Shown here piece by piece: positions 1-7,989 of a stretch of DNA of 16,081 nt. The notes below the pieces were generated by a model that saw only the letters and a list, made by a program, of their open reading frames with translations, did no database searches and was not told the DNA's origin. The DNA comes from Clostridiales bacterium (lineage in GTDB: Bacteria; Bacillota; Clostridia; Christensenellales; Borkfalkiaceae), in the NCBI GenBank assembly GCA_003538975.1, contig DPQQ01000008.1, forward strand, positions 37,233 through 53,313, given 5' to 3'. The position numbers and the translations under genes were made by a program. The stretch's first letter is position 1; each line of letters starts with the position of its first letter.

Positions 1-24
1 CTCTCCCAGCTGAGCTAAGCTCCC
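1..24 (-). tRNA. Partial tRNA gene, 5' end only (anticodon outside window)
   Basis: On the minus strand the first 24 bases read as a tRNA 5' end: acceptor strand GGGAGCT, then TA at positions 8-9, D stem GCTC, D loop AGCTGGGA and the start of the return D stem GAG. The anticodon, T arm and 3' acceptor strand lie beyond the window edge, so the amino acid cannot be read. From memory the 5' half looks like Bacillota tRNA-Val or tRNA-Ala; this is only a guess. Transcription runs leftward, away from everything else here. Confidence 0.85.
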
Positions 25-165
25 GAACAGAACCAACTCTTGCTTTGCCGTTATAATATATCAAATCCGAAGAAATAAATCAAGTGTTTTTATAAAGTTT
101 TTTTAATTTTTTTTATTTTTTGTTTTTTACCGCTTTACCCTTTTGATAAGAGACAAAAATCGACG

Positions 166-195
166 TAAAAAGCGACTTTAATTAAAAGCCGCTTT
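166..195 (-). terminator. Terminator-like hairpin reading leftward
   Basis: Arms 169-179 and 185-195 pair over 11 positions with one mismatch (A175 against C189) around a 5-base loop. Read on the minus strand the GC-containing stem ends in a run of five T (171 down to 167). This fits an intrinsic terminator for a transcript coming from the right, for which the only candidate here is the 284-421 frame. On the plus strand only a weak pyrimidine run (CTTCTT) follows. Confidence 0.45.
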
Positions 196-283
196 CTTCT
201 TACTATTATTTTATGAAATTAAATCCGAAAATATTTCTTTCTTTTTTTAATTTTTATTTTCTTTTTTGACGCTGCTTTTGTTT

Positions 284-421
284 TTATAATTGCCGAACGC
301 TATCTTTTTGCCGTATCCGATTCTCCACGCGATAGCCATGCTCGTCTGCGGCTCCGGTTACAATCATTACGCCTTTTATATTTTTCTCCTTATTTTTATT
401 TTCACCTATATTATACACCAT
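284..421 (-). other. Possible small ORF or decayed gene fragment (45 codons)
   Basis: A minus-strand frame opens with ATG at 421 and ends at TAA 284-286, giving 45 residues. Its middle lies in a patch (about 295-375) clearly richer in GC than its surroundings, as coding DNA is elsewhere in this window. The segment IKGVMIVTGAAD recalls, from memory, the GVxVVxxGA segment near the C-terminus of SpoIIIAG, but the residues after it do not continue the family pattern, so a frameshifted remnant is possible. There is no ribosome binding site before the ATG; an AAGGAG lies inside the frame (about 384-389) and a TATAAT overlaps codons 3-4. The leftward terminator-like hairpin at 166-195 lies downstream. 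Function unknown; chance is a real alternative. Confidence 0.2.
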
Positions 422-555
422 AATTTTTTAATTAGGAATTACAAAAAAGATTTTATAGTCTTAACCTGCAGTTAATACTAAAAATCGGCGTATAAAAGTT
501 TTTATTAAATAAATACTTAAAACAAACCGAAAATTTCTAAAAATTTCAATACCGC

Positions 556-584
556 TTGATTATTCGGCGGAATTATATTATAAT
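556..584 (+). promoter_or_regulatory. Sigma-A-type promoter of the ROK glucokinase gene
   Basis: TTGATT at 556-561 and a perfect TATAAT at 579-584 are separated by 17 bases, which places the transcript start near 591. The ribosome binding site GAGAGG follows at 601-606, eight bases before the ATG at 615, so the predicted leader is only about 25 bases. Confidence 0.8.
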
Positions 585-614
585 GTATAAATAAAAATCT
601 GAGAGGTAAATTTT

Positions 615-1562
615 ATGTATTATATCGGCGTGGACATCGGCGGAATGAGCGTCAAGACCGGTCTTGTCGACGATGAAGGCAAAGTATTATATAAAACAAG
701 AGTAAAAACCGTACTCAACGATCCCGAAAAGGTAATTTCGGACATCGGCGACATGGTGGACGAAGTTCTTTATAAAAACAATCTTACGATAAACGATATT
801 TCGGGAATCGGCATAGGTTCCCCCGGGATTATTTCGAGCGCGATAGGAAGAATCGACCGCGCGTACAATCTCGGCTGGGTTAACGTCGATATCGTGGACA
901 TGCTCAAAAAGCGTTTCGAAACGACGGTAAAAGTCTCTAACGACGCGAATGTAGCCGCATTGGGCGAAGCGATTTTCGGCGTTGCCAAAGGATATAACGA
1001 CGTAGTTATGTTAACGTTGGGAACCGGCGTCGGCGGCGGCGTTATAATAAACAAAAAACTTTACGAAGGCGGAGCTTCAAAAGGAACCGAACTGGGACAC
1101 GTCACCCTTATTCTCGGCGGCGAGCCGTGTTCGTGCGGAAGATCGGGTTGCATCGAAGCATATACTTCCGCGACCGCTCTTATAAGAGACACAAAACGAG
1201 CGATGGAAGCCGATAAATCTTCAAAAATGTGGGAACTCGTCGGCGGCGACATCGAAAAAACTGACGGGCTCACATCCTTCACCGCATTTAAGAACGGCGA
1301 CAAAGCCGCTACAAAAGTCGTAAACAATTACGTTATGTACCTTGCCGAAAGCATGATGTCTTTTATGAATATTTTCCGTCCGGAAGCGATGGTTATCGGC
1401 GGCGGTATTTCCGGTCAGGGACAGTATTTTGCCGATATGATAAAAGATTATCTCGAAGCCCACGATTACGGCTTCAAAAACGCCCCGAAGGCCGAAATTC
1501 TGATTGCAAAAAACGGCAACGACGCAGGCATAATCGGCGCGGCGGCTCTTATCAAAGCGTAA
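615..1562 (+). CDS. glcK: ROK-family glucokinase
   Basis: 315 residues, the usual length for Bacillota ROK glucokinases, which transfer phosphate from ATP to glucose in the cytoplasm. Seen: phosphate-binding motif DIGGMSVKTG at residues 7-16; substrate/catalytic NDAN from residue 109, with Asp110 the expected base; the glycine-rich GTGVGGG at 136-142; ELGH at 159-162; and the ROK zinc motif CSCGRSGC at 172-179 followed by Glu181, with His162 the likely fourth zinc ligand. The start is fixed by GAGAGG eight bases upstream and a strong promoter. It leads a plus-strand group with a CDF transporter (71-base gap) and a U32 protein (51-base gap). Glucose is the usual substrate of this subgroup, but other hexoses such as N-acetylmannosamine or allose cannot be excluded. 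All catalytic residues appear intact. Confidence 0.88.
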   Translation: MYYIGVDIGGMSVKTGLVDDEGKVLYKTRVKTVLNDPEKVISDIGDMVDEVLYKNNLTINDISGIGIGSPGIISSAIGRIDRAYNLGWVNVDIVDMLKKRFETTVKVSNDANVAALGEAIFGVAKGYNDVVMLTLGTGVGGGVIINKKLYEGGASKGTELGHVTLILGGEPCSCGRSGCIEAYTSATALIRDTKRAMEADKSSKMWELVGGDIEKTDGLTSFTAFKNGDKAATKVVNNYVMYLAESMMSFMNIFRPEAMVIGGGISGQGQYFADMIKDYLEAHDYGFKNAPKAEILIAKNGNDAGIIGAAALIKA

Positions 1563-1577
1563 AATATAAAGCGTTAC

Positions 1578-1600
1578 GAAGCCGTTTTTATAACGGCTTC
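1578..1600 (+). terminator. Intergenic stem-loop after the ROK gene, weak terminator at most
   Basis: A perfect 9-bp stem, GAAGCCGTT against AACGGCTTC, encloses the loop TTTAT, starting 15 bases after the ROK stop codon. No T run follows (the next bases are TGTACGTT), so it may be an RNA-stability or partial-termination element rather than a true terminator. It ends 33 bases before the next ATG, leaving open read-through into the CDF gene. Confidence 0.4.
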
Positions 1601-1633
1601 TGTACGTTAAACCGAATTTATAAAGCAAAAACA

Positions 1634-2440
1634 ATGAAAAATTCTCTTGAATCCCCTTCCCGAAATTATAAATACACCGCGGAAGAAAAAAGAAAAATTA
1701 TTTATAAGATCTCGTTTATAACCGTCGCCCTTAATGTTCTTCTCGCAATCGCTAAAGTCGTGGCTGGCCTTCTCGGCGGTTCCAGAGCGATGATTTCGGA
1801 CGCCGCTCACTCCGTTTCGGACGTGTTAAGCACGATAGTCGTTATCGTCTCCGCCGCGCTATTTAAAAACGCTTCGGACGAAGCAGCCAAAAAGAAAAAC
1901 GCGAAGATCGAATTCGCCTTTTCTATAGTAATGGCTGCGATACTTTTATTCACCGCAGGCGATCTTATCGTCGACAGCTTAAAAGCTCTTATAAAAGGCG
2001 AAAACGATTCGGAATTTTCTTTTATAGAAATAATAGTTTCCGCAGTTTCGATTTTAACCAAGATTTTTATCTTCGTATTTACCATAAAAACCGCAAAGAA
2101 AATCGACTACGCTCCCCTTACCGCAAATGCATGGCATCAGGCGGCTGACGCGTTTACTTCTATCGCGACGATAATCGGCGTAGTTTCGGTAAAACTCTTC
2201 CATAGTTCCGTAGTAGACAGCGTAATGTCGCTTTTGATTTCCCTTTTCATTCTTCACATAGCGATCGACGTTATTATTTCGGGAATCGAAAAACTAAAAG
2301 GCAAAAAATGCTCGCATACGCATAAACACAACTGCGACAAATGTATGCCCGATCTTAAAATAGACGAAAACGAACTTTGTAAAAACTGCAAAGACTCATC
2401 CTGCGAAAATAATCCCAATCACAAACACGACCACTGCTAA
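1634..2440 (+). CDS. Cation diffusion facilitator (CDF) metal transporter with Cys/His-rich tail
   Basis: 268 residues, a membrane antiporter family exporting Zn2+ or related divalent metals in exchange for protons. Six hydrophobic segments are visible at about residues 26-48, 55-77, 92-117, 130-152, 170-190 and 195-217. The metal site pairs are present: H59xxxD63 in segment 2 (in ISDAAHSVSD, with Asp56 nearby) and H168xxxD172 in segment 5, a pattern typical of zinc transporters. Instead of the usual roughly 80-residue cytoplasmic C-terminal domain, the protein ends in about 45 hydrophilic residues (from 224) holding seven Cys and six His. The start is the first ATG after an in-frame stop; no clear ribosome binding site precedes it. 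It lies between the ROK and U32 genes on the same strand. Substrate metal is inferred, not shown. Confidence 0.88.
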   Translation: MKNSLESPSRNYKYTAEEKRKIIYKISFITVALNVLLAIAKVVAGLLGGSRAMISDAAHSVSDVLSTIVVIVSAALFKNASDEAAKKKNAKIEFAFSIVMAAILLFTAGDLIVDSLKALIKGENDSEFSFIEIIVSAVSILTKIFIFVFTIKTAKKIDYAPLTANAWHQAADAFTSIATIIGVVSVKLFHSSVVDSVMSLLISLFILHIAIDVIISGIEKLKGKKCSHTHKHNCDKCMPDLKIDENELCKNCKDSSCENNPNHKHDHC

Positions 2441-2462
2441 AAGGCTATATTTTATAACACCT

Positions 2463-2480
2463 GTATCGCCGAAACGATAC
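2463..2480 (+). repeat. Short stem-loop just upstream of the U32 gene
   Basis: GTATCG and CGATAC form a 6-bp stem around CCGAAA, ending 11 bases before the ATG at 2492. The position where a ribosome binding site would be expected is AT-rich with no purine-rich motif, so the hairpin sits next to an unusual start region. It has no T run and is not a terminator. A role in translation initiation is possible but unproven. Confidence 0.35.
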
Positions 2481-2491
2481 CACTAATTACA

Positions 2492-4741
2492 ATGATCGAT
2501 AATAAAAATATTCCGCACGAACTTAATACTCCGCCCGAAGTTTTAGCCCCCGCCGGCGATACCGAAAGTTTTTACGCCGCGATAAACGCAGGCGCAGACG
2601 CCGTATATCTCGGACTTTCGGACTTCAACGCGCGCATTAAAGCCGAAAACTTCACCAAAGAAAATATAGGCGAAATTGTAAAATACGCCCATGTTTACGG
2701 CGTAAAAGTTTACGTTACGGTCAATATTCTTATTTCGGACAGCGAAAAGGACGAATTTATTTCGGTTATAAAAGCCTGCACAGACGCAAGTGTAGACGCA
2801 TTTATAATACAGGATCTCGGCATGGCGGTTCTTATAAAATCGCTCTTCCCCGCCGCTGTTTTACACGCAAGCACTCAGGCGGGCGTATCCAATCTCGAAG
2901 GAGCGAAAGTATTCGAAAATCTTGGCTTTACGCGCGTAGTTCTCGCAAGAGAAACAAAGCTCGAAGACATAAAAGCCATAAAAGAAAATACAAATCTCGA
3001 GATCGAATACTTCGTTCAGGGCGCGCTATGCGTTTCGTACTCCGGCAACTGCTACATGTCGTCGCTAAAATGCGGAATGAGCGGCAACCGCGGCAAATGC
3101 AGGCAGCTATGCCGTCTTAATTACACAGCGTTTAATAATAACGGTGATAAAAATTCGATAAAAACGCCGATAAAAAGCGGTCATCTTTTATCGACGAACG
3201 ATCTTTGCCTTATAAAAAGCCTTAAAACTCTTTACGAAGCCGGCGTTACTTCATTTAAAATCGAAGGCAGGCTGAAACGCCCCGCGTACGTGGCAAAAGC
3301 CGTATCCGTATATAAAAAAGCGATAACGAAAAATCTTACGTCCGACGAAGCCGATAACGAAATAAAGGGATTAAGCAAAATTTTTTCCCGCGGGAAGTAT
3401 AACGAAACCGCATATTTATACGATAACGACAACATAATCGACGTAATAAACCAGACTCACAACGGCGAAAAAATCGGAACCGTAGTAAAAAAAGAAAAAT
3501 TCAAAACACTTTTCAGGCTGACTCTCTCCGTCTCGTCCCCGATAAACCAAAACGACGGACTTAAATTTTTCAGAATCTTGAACAATACTCTTACCGAAGT
3601 TGCGTCTATAGGTGCCGGCAACGTCAATAAAAACGGAAATTTTACCGAAATTTTTACTACTTCCGGCAATATAAAAGAAGGCGACTCCGTTTACAAAACT
3701 TCGGACAGCAAATACGAAAGTTCCGTTCTGTTTGAAAAACGCCGTATTCCGCTCGAAGTAAAAGCCGATTTTTATTCCGGAAATTTACCGGTTTTAACTC
3801 TTGAATCGGGTAACTTTACCGTAACCCTTACCGGCGAAGAACCTTTGGAAAAAGCTAAAAACTCTCCGCTTACGGAAGACGAACTTAAAGCAAAATTCAA
3901 ACTCACGGACACACCGTTTTACCTGAAAAACCTTACGCTTAACACCGACGGCGTGTTTATAAGATCTGCGATTCTTAACGAATTAAGACGTAACTCAGTT
4001 TCCCTTCTTATCGGAAAAATCACATTTAGGCCCGTTCAAAAATACGATTTATCGGCAAAATTTCCCTACCAGGGTATAACCCGAAAAGAGAACGTTAAAT
4101 TCGCTTTGATTACCGAAAACGAACTCGATCTATTCTTATCCAGAGACGATAAAAAAGAGTATACGGTAGTGTTTCAACCGACCTGTTACGCCGAAACCGT
4201 ACTCGATAGATTTATAAATAAAATTAAAGCGAACGGCTTTAGCCAATATTTTTTATATCTCCCCGTGCTTCTGACCGGCAAAGAAATAGCCAAAACCAAT
4301 GATCTTTTGTCTTTTTCCGACGGTAAAATAAAAACGGGAATAGTCGCTAACAATTATTACGGATTCAGATATCTCAAAAAGCGTCCGACGATAGCCGGTA
4401 TCGGCTTAAACGCATACAATTCGTACACCGTTGCGACTCTGTATAACTTCGGATTCGATTACGTTATAAAAAGCATAGAAAGCCGCGAAAACTTAAAAGA
4501 AACTTATTCTTACTGCGGCAATCCCCCGCTTATGACTTTTGCGCACTGCCCGTACAAAGTCGCTGCGGGTTCAAAATGCGACAAGTGCCTTTATGACGGC
4601 AAACTTTGTTACTCGGACGATAAACGCAACGTTTATAAAATAAGAAGATATAAAGTAAATTACTGCTATTTCGAGCTCATAGCCGAAAACGATCCGATAA
4701 CGATTATCGACGGCGAAGATTTTATAGACCTTAGAAAATAA
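2492..4741 (+). CDS. Peptidase U32 family protein with DUF3656-like region (RlhA/YdcP-like)
   Basis: 749 residues. The N-terminal U32 domain shows LAPAGDTESFYAA near residue 18, the GADAVYLG segment, FNARIKAENFT at 45-55, and the U32 signature around 173-190 (EYFVQGALC, then GNCYMSS). Cys180, Cys187, Cys203 and Cys207, with Cys194 between, resemble the cluster-binding cysteines of the family, and KIEGRLKRPAYV at 256-267 is also typical. The remainder matches the overall plan of long U32 proteins with a DUF3656 insert, followed by a C-terminal Cys-rich section (CPYK, CDKC, LCYS). E. coli RlhA, a family member, is needed to hydroxylate C2501 of 23S rRNA; related U32 proteins are called collagenase-like proteases. 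rRNA hydroxylation is the better inference here but is not demonstrated. No obvious ribosome binding site precedes the ATG. A terminator follows. Confidence 0.88.
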   Translation: MIDNKNIPHELNTPPEVLAPAGDTESFYAAINAGADAVYLGLSDFNARIKAENFTKENIGEIVKYAHVYGVKVYVTVNILISDSEKDEFISVIKACTDASVDAFIIQDLGMAVLIKSLFPAAVLHASTQAGVSNLEGAKVFENLGFTRVVLARETKLEDIKAIKENTNLEIEYFVQGALCVSYSGNCYMSSLKCGMSGNRGKCRQLCRLNYTAFNNNGDKNSIKTPIKSGHLLSTNDLCLIKSLKTLYEAGVTSFKIEGRLKRPAYVAKAVSVYKKAITKNLTSDEADNEIKGLSKIFSRGKYNETAYLYDNDNIIDVINQTHNGEKIGTVVKKEKFKTLFRLTLSVSSPINQNDGLKFFRILNNTLTEVASIGAGNVNKNGNFTEIFTTSGNIKEGDSVYKTSDSKYESSVLFEKRRIPLEVKADFYSGNLPVLTLESGNFTVTLTGEEPLEKAKNSPLTEDELKAKFKLTDTPFYLKNLTLNTDGVFIRSAILNELRRNSVSLLIGKITFRPVQKYDLSAKFPYQGITRKENVKFALITENELDLFLSRDDKKEYTVVFQPTCYAETVLDRFINKIKANGFSQYFLYLPVLLTGKEIAKTNDLLSFSDGKIKTGIVANNYYGFRYLKKRPTIAGIGLNAYNSYTVATLYNFGFDYVIKSIESRENLKETYSYCGNPPLMTFAHCPYKVAAGSKCDKCLYDGKLCYSDDKRNVYKIRRYKVNYCYFELIAENDPITIIDGEDFIDLRK

Positions 4742-4796
4742 TTCAAAAATACTCTTTATTTTTTCCATTTAAGGTGTTTATCCGATTTAAAACTCA

Positions 4797-4823
4797 AAAA
4801 AGTCCGCAAAAAGCGGACTTTTT
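4797..4823. terminator. Bidirectional intrinsic terminator between convergent genes
   Basis: A perfect 11-bp inverted repeat (AAAAAGTCCGC, loop AAAAA, GCGGACTTTTT). The stem is followed by five T on the plus strand and by six T on the minus strand. It lies between the stop of the U32 gene (4741) and the stop of the minus-strand PfkB-family kinase (4895), so it can end both transcripts. Confidence 0.93.
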
Positions 4824-4894
4824 AATTACAATATATATTACAAAAAAATAGTTTTAAGCGTAATTATATAAAACGAATGCCCGATTACAAAAAA

Positions 4895-5818
4895 TCAAAG
4901 TTTTTCGACTTTTAATCTTTTATAAATTTCTTCGTACTTATCCTTGTAAAAAAGATTCGTGCCGGGCGTTATTATCGAAGCCGTTCCGGCAGCGACGGCG
5001 CATCTTAAAATTTCCTTGCTGTCCGCGCCCTTTTCGATCTGAACGCAGGCGGAAGCAACCATGCTGTCTCCCGCTCCGACGGTAGAATTTACCGCAACGC
5101 TTGCGCTTTTACAGAAATAACTGTTCGAGCCGTCTGTAAAAATCGCGCCTTCGGCTCCTAACGAAACAATAATATTTTTCACACCCTTATCGAGCAGAAT
5201 ACCCGCGGCGGATAAAATCTCGCTCTTCGAATTAAGACTTTCGCCCGCAATTTCTTCAAGTTCGTTAAGATTTGGTTTTATAAGATAAAGTTCGTGTTTA
5301 AGCGCCGCTTTAAGATTATCCTTTTCGGCGTCGACGACTACTTTTACGCCGCTTTTTACGGAAGAAACGGCTTCGTAGTAAAAGGACGGCTCAACGCCCT
5401 TCGGAAGGCTGCCCGAAATAACGGCGATGGAAGCGTTTTCGGAAAGCTTCCCTATAAGAGACAAAAGTTCTTTTTGCTTATCCAAAGACACTTCGTCCCC
5501 TTTGTCGTTTATTTCCGTCAGCATGGATTTGTTGTCGATAATTTTGTAATTCACTCTCACCGAGCCTTTATTCATTACGAAATCGTACTTTACATTCTCT
5601 CTCTCGAGACGGTCTTCGAATAAACTTCCGCCGTCTTCGAACATAAAGCCGCTTGCAAAGCTGTCCGCTCCGAGACGGGAAACGCCTATCGCAACGTTAA
5701 GAGCCTTGCCCGAATATGTTTCGACCTTGTTTCTGATTCTGTTAAGTCTGCCTACGTTCAGGCTGTCGAGTTCGAGCGTGCAGTCTCTCGAAGGATTCGG
5801 ACAAACCGATAATATCAT
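4895..5818 (-). CDS. PfkB-family hexose-phosphate kinase (1-phosphofructokinase/tagatose-6-phosphate kinase type)
   Basis: 307 residues from the chosen ATG. A frame extension of seven codons upstream (from 5839) is rejected because GAGAGG sits just before the inner ATG and the protein then begins MILSVCPNPSRDC, as FruK/LacC-type proteins do. Seen: substrate-binding SGKALNVA at residues 36-43, GSLPKG at 136-141, KPNLNELE at 181-188, and the PfkB signature TVGAGDS at 246-252 with catalytic Asp251. The family phosphorylates fructose-1-phosphate, tagatose-6-phosphate or fructose-6-phosphate using ATP in the cytoplasm. The usual GGKGxNVA reads SGKALNVA, a mild variation. No PTS or DeoR regulator gene adjoins it, so substrate cannot be inferred from context. 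It follows the EF-G-like gene by 104 bases that contain a hairpin, and ends at the convergent terminator. Confidence 0.85.
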   Translation of the reverse strand: MILSVCPNPSRDCTLELDSLNVGRLNRIRNKVETYSGKALNVAIGVSRLGADSFASGFMFEDGGSLFEDRLERENVKYDFVMNKGSVRVNYKIIDNKSMLTEINDKGDEVSLDKQKELLSLIGKLSENASIAVISGSLPKGVEPSFYYEAVSSVKSGVKVVVDAEKDNLKAALKHELYLIKPNLNELEEIAGESLNSKSEILSAAGILLDKGVKNIIVSLGAEGAIFTDGSNSYFCKSASVAVNSTVGAGDSMVASACVQIEKGADSKEILRCAVAAGTASIITPGTNLFYKDKYEEIYKRLKVEKL

Positions 5819-5840
5819 TTTTACCTCTCTTCGGCACAAA

Positions 5841-5865
5841 CGGTCTGCCGATTAAAGGCAAACCG
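5841..5865 (-). repeat. Stem-loop between EF-G-like and PfkB-kinase genes
   Basis: On the minus strand CGGTTTGCC pairs with GGCAGACCG over 9 positions, including one G-T wobble, around a 7-base loop. It lies 57 bases after the EF-G-like stop codon and 22 bases before the kinase ATG. Only TTTG follows, so termination would be inefficient. It could be a weak terminator, a processing site, or a structure in the kinase leader. Confidence 0.4.
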
Positions 5866-5922
5866 TCCGACCTGATGTATTTTTAATTTTAACAGCCGCG
5901 TATCAATAAATGATTAATACGT

Positions 5923-7989
5923 TTATTTTTCGGCGGATTTCGCTTCCGCGATTATTTTTTCCTGATTTAACGGCGGAACTTCTTCGTATCTTACAAAGTC
6001 CGTTTCGTATCTGCCTCTTCCTTGCGTCATACTGCGAAGATCTGTGCAGTATCTGTAGATTTCGGCAAGAGGGACTTCCGCCATAACGCACTGTTTGCCG
6101 TCAACGGGTTCCATACCAAGGATCCTTCCGCGGCGTTTGTTCATATCGCCTAAAATATCACCGGTATATTCGTCCGGGACATATATCTTAAGAAGATATA
6201 CCGGCTCTAAAATAGTAGGTTTGGCTTTAGGAATAGCTTCATCGTAAGCAAGTTTTGCCGCGGATACAAAGGCGACTTCTTTACTGTCTACGGGATGATA
6301 TTTGCCGTCGTATAACGTTGCTTTCAGGTTAATGAGCGGGTATCCTGCGAGAACGCCGTGTTTTATAGCTTCTCTAAGCCCCTTTTCGACCGCGGGGATA
6401 AACTGACGGGGAACAGCCCCGCCGACTACCGCGTCGACAAACTCGAATTCGCCGTTTTCGGCGCCCGGCTCGAATCTTATATCGGCAACGCCGAACTGTC
6501 CCGCGCCGCCCGATTGTTTTTTATGTTTGCCTTCGGCTTCCGCAACGCCTTTTATCGTCTCTTTATAAGCGATTTTAGGCTTCTTTAATACTATATCGGA
6601 GCCGAATTTGGACTTTAACTTCTTCGAAATAACATCGAGTTGCGTTTCCCCCTGACCTTTAAGTATCATTTCGCCTGTTTCGTTGTCTTTTTCGACTTTG
6701 AAAGACAAATCTTCTTCCGAAAGTTTGTTAAGTCCTGTAAAAATTTTGTCTTCGTCGCCGGAACCGGTCGAAACTATCGCCATCGAAAGCATCGGCTTCG
6801 GCACGGGAATAGGTGCAAATTTAACTTTGAAGTTTTCGTCGCAGAGCGTATCGCCCGTATTCGTTTTGTTGAGTTTGTTGACCGCACCTATATCGCCTGC
6901 GTTCAGTTCGTCAACTGGTTCCTGTTTTTTGCCTTTAAGTATATAAATCTGATTGATTCGTTCCTTTTCGCCCGTGGTCGAATTATAAACCGTCATACCG
7001 GATTTTAATTTGCCCGAAAATACTCTTATATAATTGAGTTTGCCGACAAAAGGATCAACAACCGTCTTGAATACCTGTGCGGAGAGCGGAGCCGCTTCGT
7101 TATAAGAAATATCGGCGTAAGTACCGTCCGGTTTCTTTGCTTCTACCTTATTCTTTTTAAGAGCGGACGGCATTATATCCACGATCTCGTTCATAAGGTT
7201 TATTACGCCGAGATTCATTGTCGCGCTGCCGCCCATAACGGGTATCAGGTCGCAGTTTTTTATACCGATTTTTACGCCTTCGATTATATCGTCGTTCGAA
7301 AGCGTTCCGGAGGTGAAAAATTTATCCAGAAGAGCTTCGTCCGATTCTGCGGCGGATTCCATAAGTCCCGCCTTGACCGAAGCGACTTCATCCTTCATGT
7401 TTTCGGGTATTTCTACCTGCTGTCTGCCTCCCGGATTGAATTCGTACGCCTTTGACGAAACTATACTTACGTAACCCTTCATTCTTCCGTCTCTCATTAT
7501 CGGCGCGTGAAGTTCCGCTATTTTTCTTCCGAAAACGTTTTTAAACGCCTGAACTGTCTTCTGATAGTCGGCGTTCTCTTTGTCTATACCGTTTATGAAA
7601 ATAATCATCGGTATTTTGTTTCTGAGAGAATATTCTATCATTTTTTCGGCGCCGACTGCGACTTCGCCCGAAGCGTCGGCAACGAGTATCGCCGAACCTA
7701 CCGCGCGCATAGCCTGTTCGACTTCCGCTTCGAAGTCGAAAAATCCCGGCACGTCTATTATATTTATTTTAACGCCGTTCCAGACGGTATACGCCGTGGA
7801 TAACGAAATCGAAATTTTTCTTGAAATTTCCTGTTCTTCGAAATCCATTACGGAAGTACCCGTATCTACTTTTCCGAGTCTGTCTATAGACTTGCCGTTA
7901 AAAAGCATGGCTTCTGCAAGCGAAGTTTTACCTGCTCCGCTGTGTCCCACGATAGCGACGTTTCTTACGTCTTTTGCGCTATAATTCAT
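5923..7989 (-). CDS. EF-G-like translation-factor GTPase (non-canonical EF-G paralogue)
   Basis: 688 residues with the EF-G domain order: GTPase domain, beta-barrel domain II (about 290-380), domain III, domain IV (near GGAGQFGVADIRFEP) and domain V. G1 is GHSGAGKT at 15-22. The switch I RGITI of true EF-G reads RKISI (57-61). G3 is DVPGF at 79-83, where classical EF-G has DTPGH with the catalytic His. G4 is NGID at 133-136 in place of NKxD. Loss of RGIT and of the G3 His is typical of the EF-G-like paralogues of Clostridia as I recall them; the Lys-to-Gly change in G4 seems unusual. The protein probably binds the ribosome, but canonical translocation activity is doubtful. AAGGGGG lies about nine bases before the ATG, and a strong promoter lies at 8138-8166, so it is transcribed independently of the sigma-factor genes. 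Confidence 0.88.
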   Translation of the reverse strand: MNYSAKDVRNVAIVGHSGAGKTSLAEAMLFNGKSIDRLGKVDTGTSVMDFEEQEISRKISISLSTAYTVWNGVKINIIDVPGFFDFEAEVEQAMRAVGSAILVADASGEVAVGAEKMIEYSLRNKIPMIIFINGIDKENADYQKTVQAFKNVFGRKIAELHAPIMRDGRMKGYVSIVSSKAYEFNPGGRQQVEIPENMKDEVASVKAGLMESAAESDEALLDKFFTSGTLSNDDIIEGVKIGIKNCDLIPVMGGSATMNLGVINLMNEIVDIMPSALKKNKVEAKKPDGTYADISYNEAAPLSAQVFKTVVDPFVGKLNYIRVFSGKLKSGMTVYNSTTGEKERINQIYILKGKKQEPVDELNAGDIGAVNKLNKTNTGDTLCDENFKVKFAPIPVPKPMLSMAIVSTGSGDEDKIFTGLNKLSEEDLSFKVEKDNETGEMILKGQGETQLDVISKKLKSKFGSDIVLKKPKIAYKETIKGVAEAEGKHKKQSGGAGQFGVADIRFEPGAENGEFEFVDAVVGGAVPRQFIPAVEKGLREAIKHGVLAGYPLINLKATLYDGKYHPVDSKEVAFVSAAKLAYDEAIPKAKPTILEPVYLLKIYVPDEYTGDILGDMNKRRGRILGMEPVDGKQCVMAEVPLAEIYRYCTDLRSMTQGRGRYETDFVRYEEVPPLNQEKIIAEAKSAEK

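Larger units (their letters stand above)
25..614. other. 590-base stretch without a convincing gene
   Basis: Very AT-rich DNA with long T runs at 90-130 and 235-270. It contains a minus-strand terminator-like hairpin (166-195), a 45-codon minus-strand frame in a locally GC-richer patch (284-421), and the promoter of the ROK gene (556-584). A hydrophobic 61-codon plus-strand frame at 290-475 starts with TTG, has no ribosome binding site and is probably chance. Nothing else is recognisable. Confidence 0.6.

Noticed and set aside
290..475. Hydrophobic 61-codon plus-strand frame with a TTG start
   Set aside because: No ribosome binding site, rare start, and composition explained by T-rich DNA, which yields Phe/Ile-rich translations by chance.
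5819..5839. Longer start for the PfkB-family kinase (seven extra codons)
   Set aside because: The extension covers the ribosome binding site GAGAGG of the inner ATG and adds residues not seen in the family.
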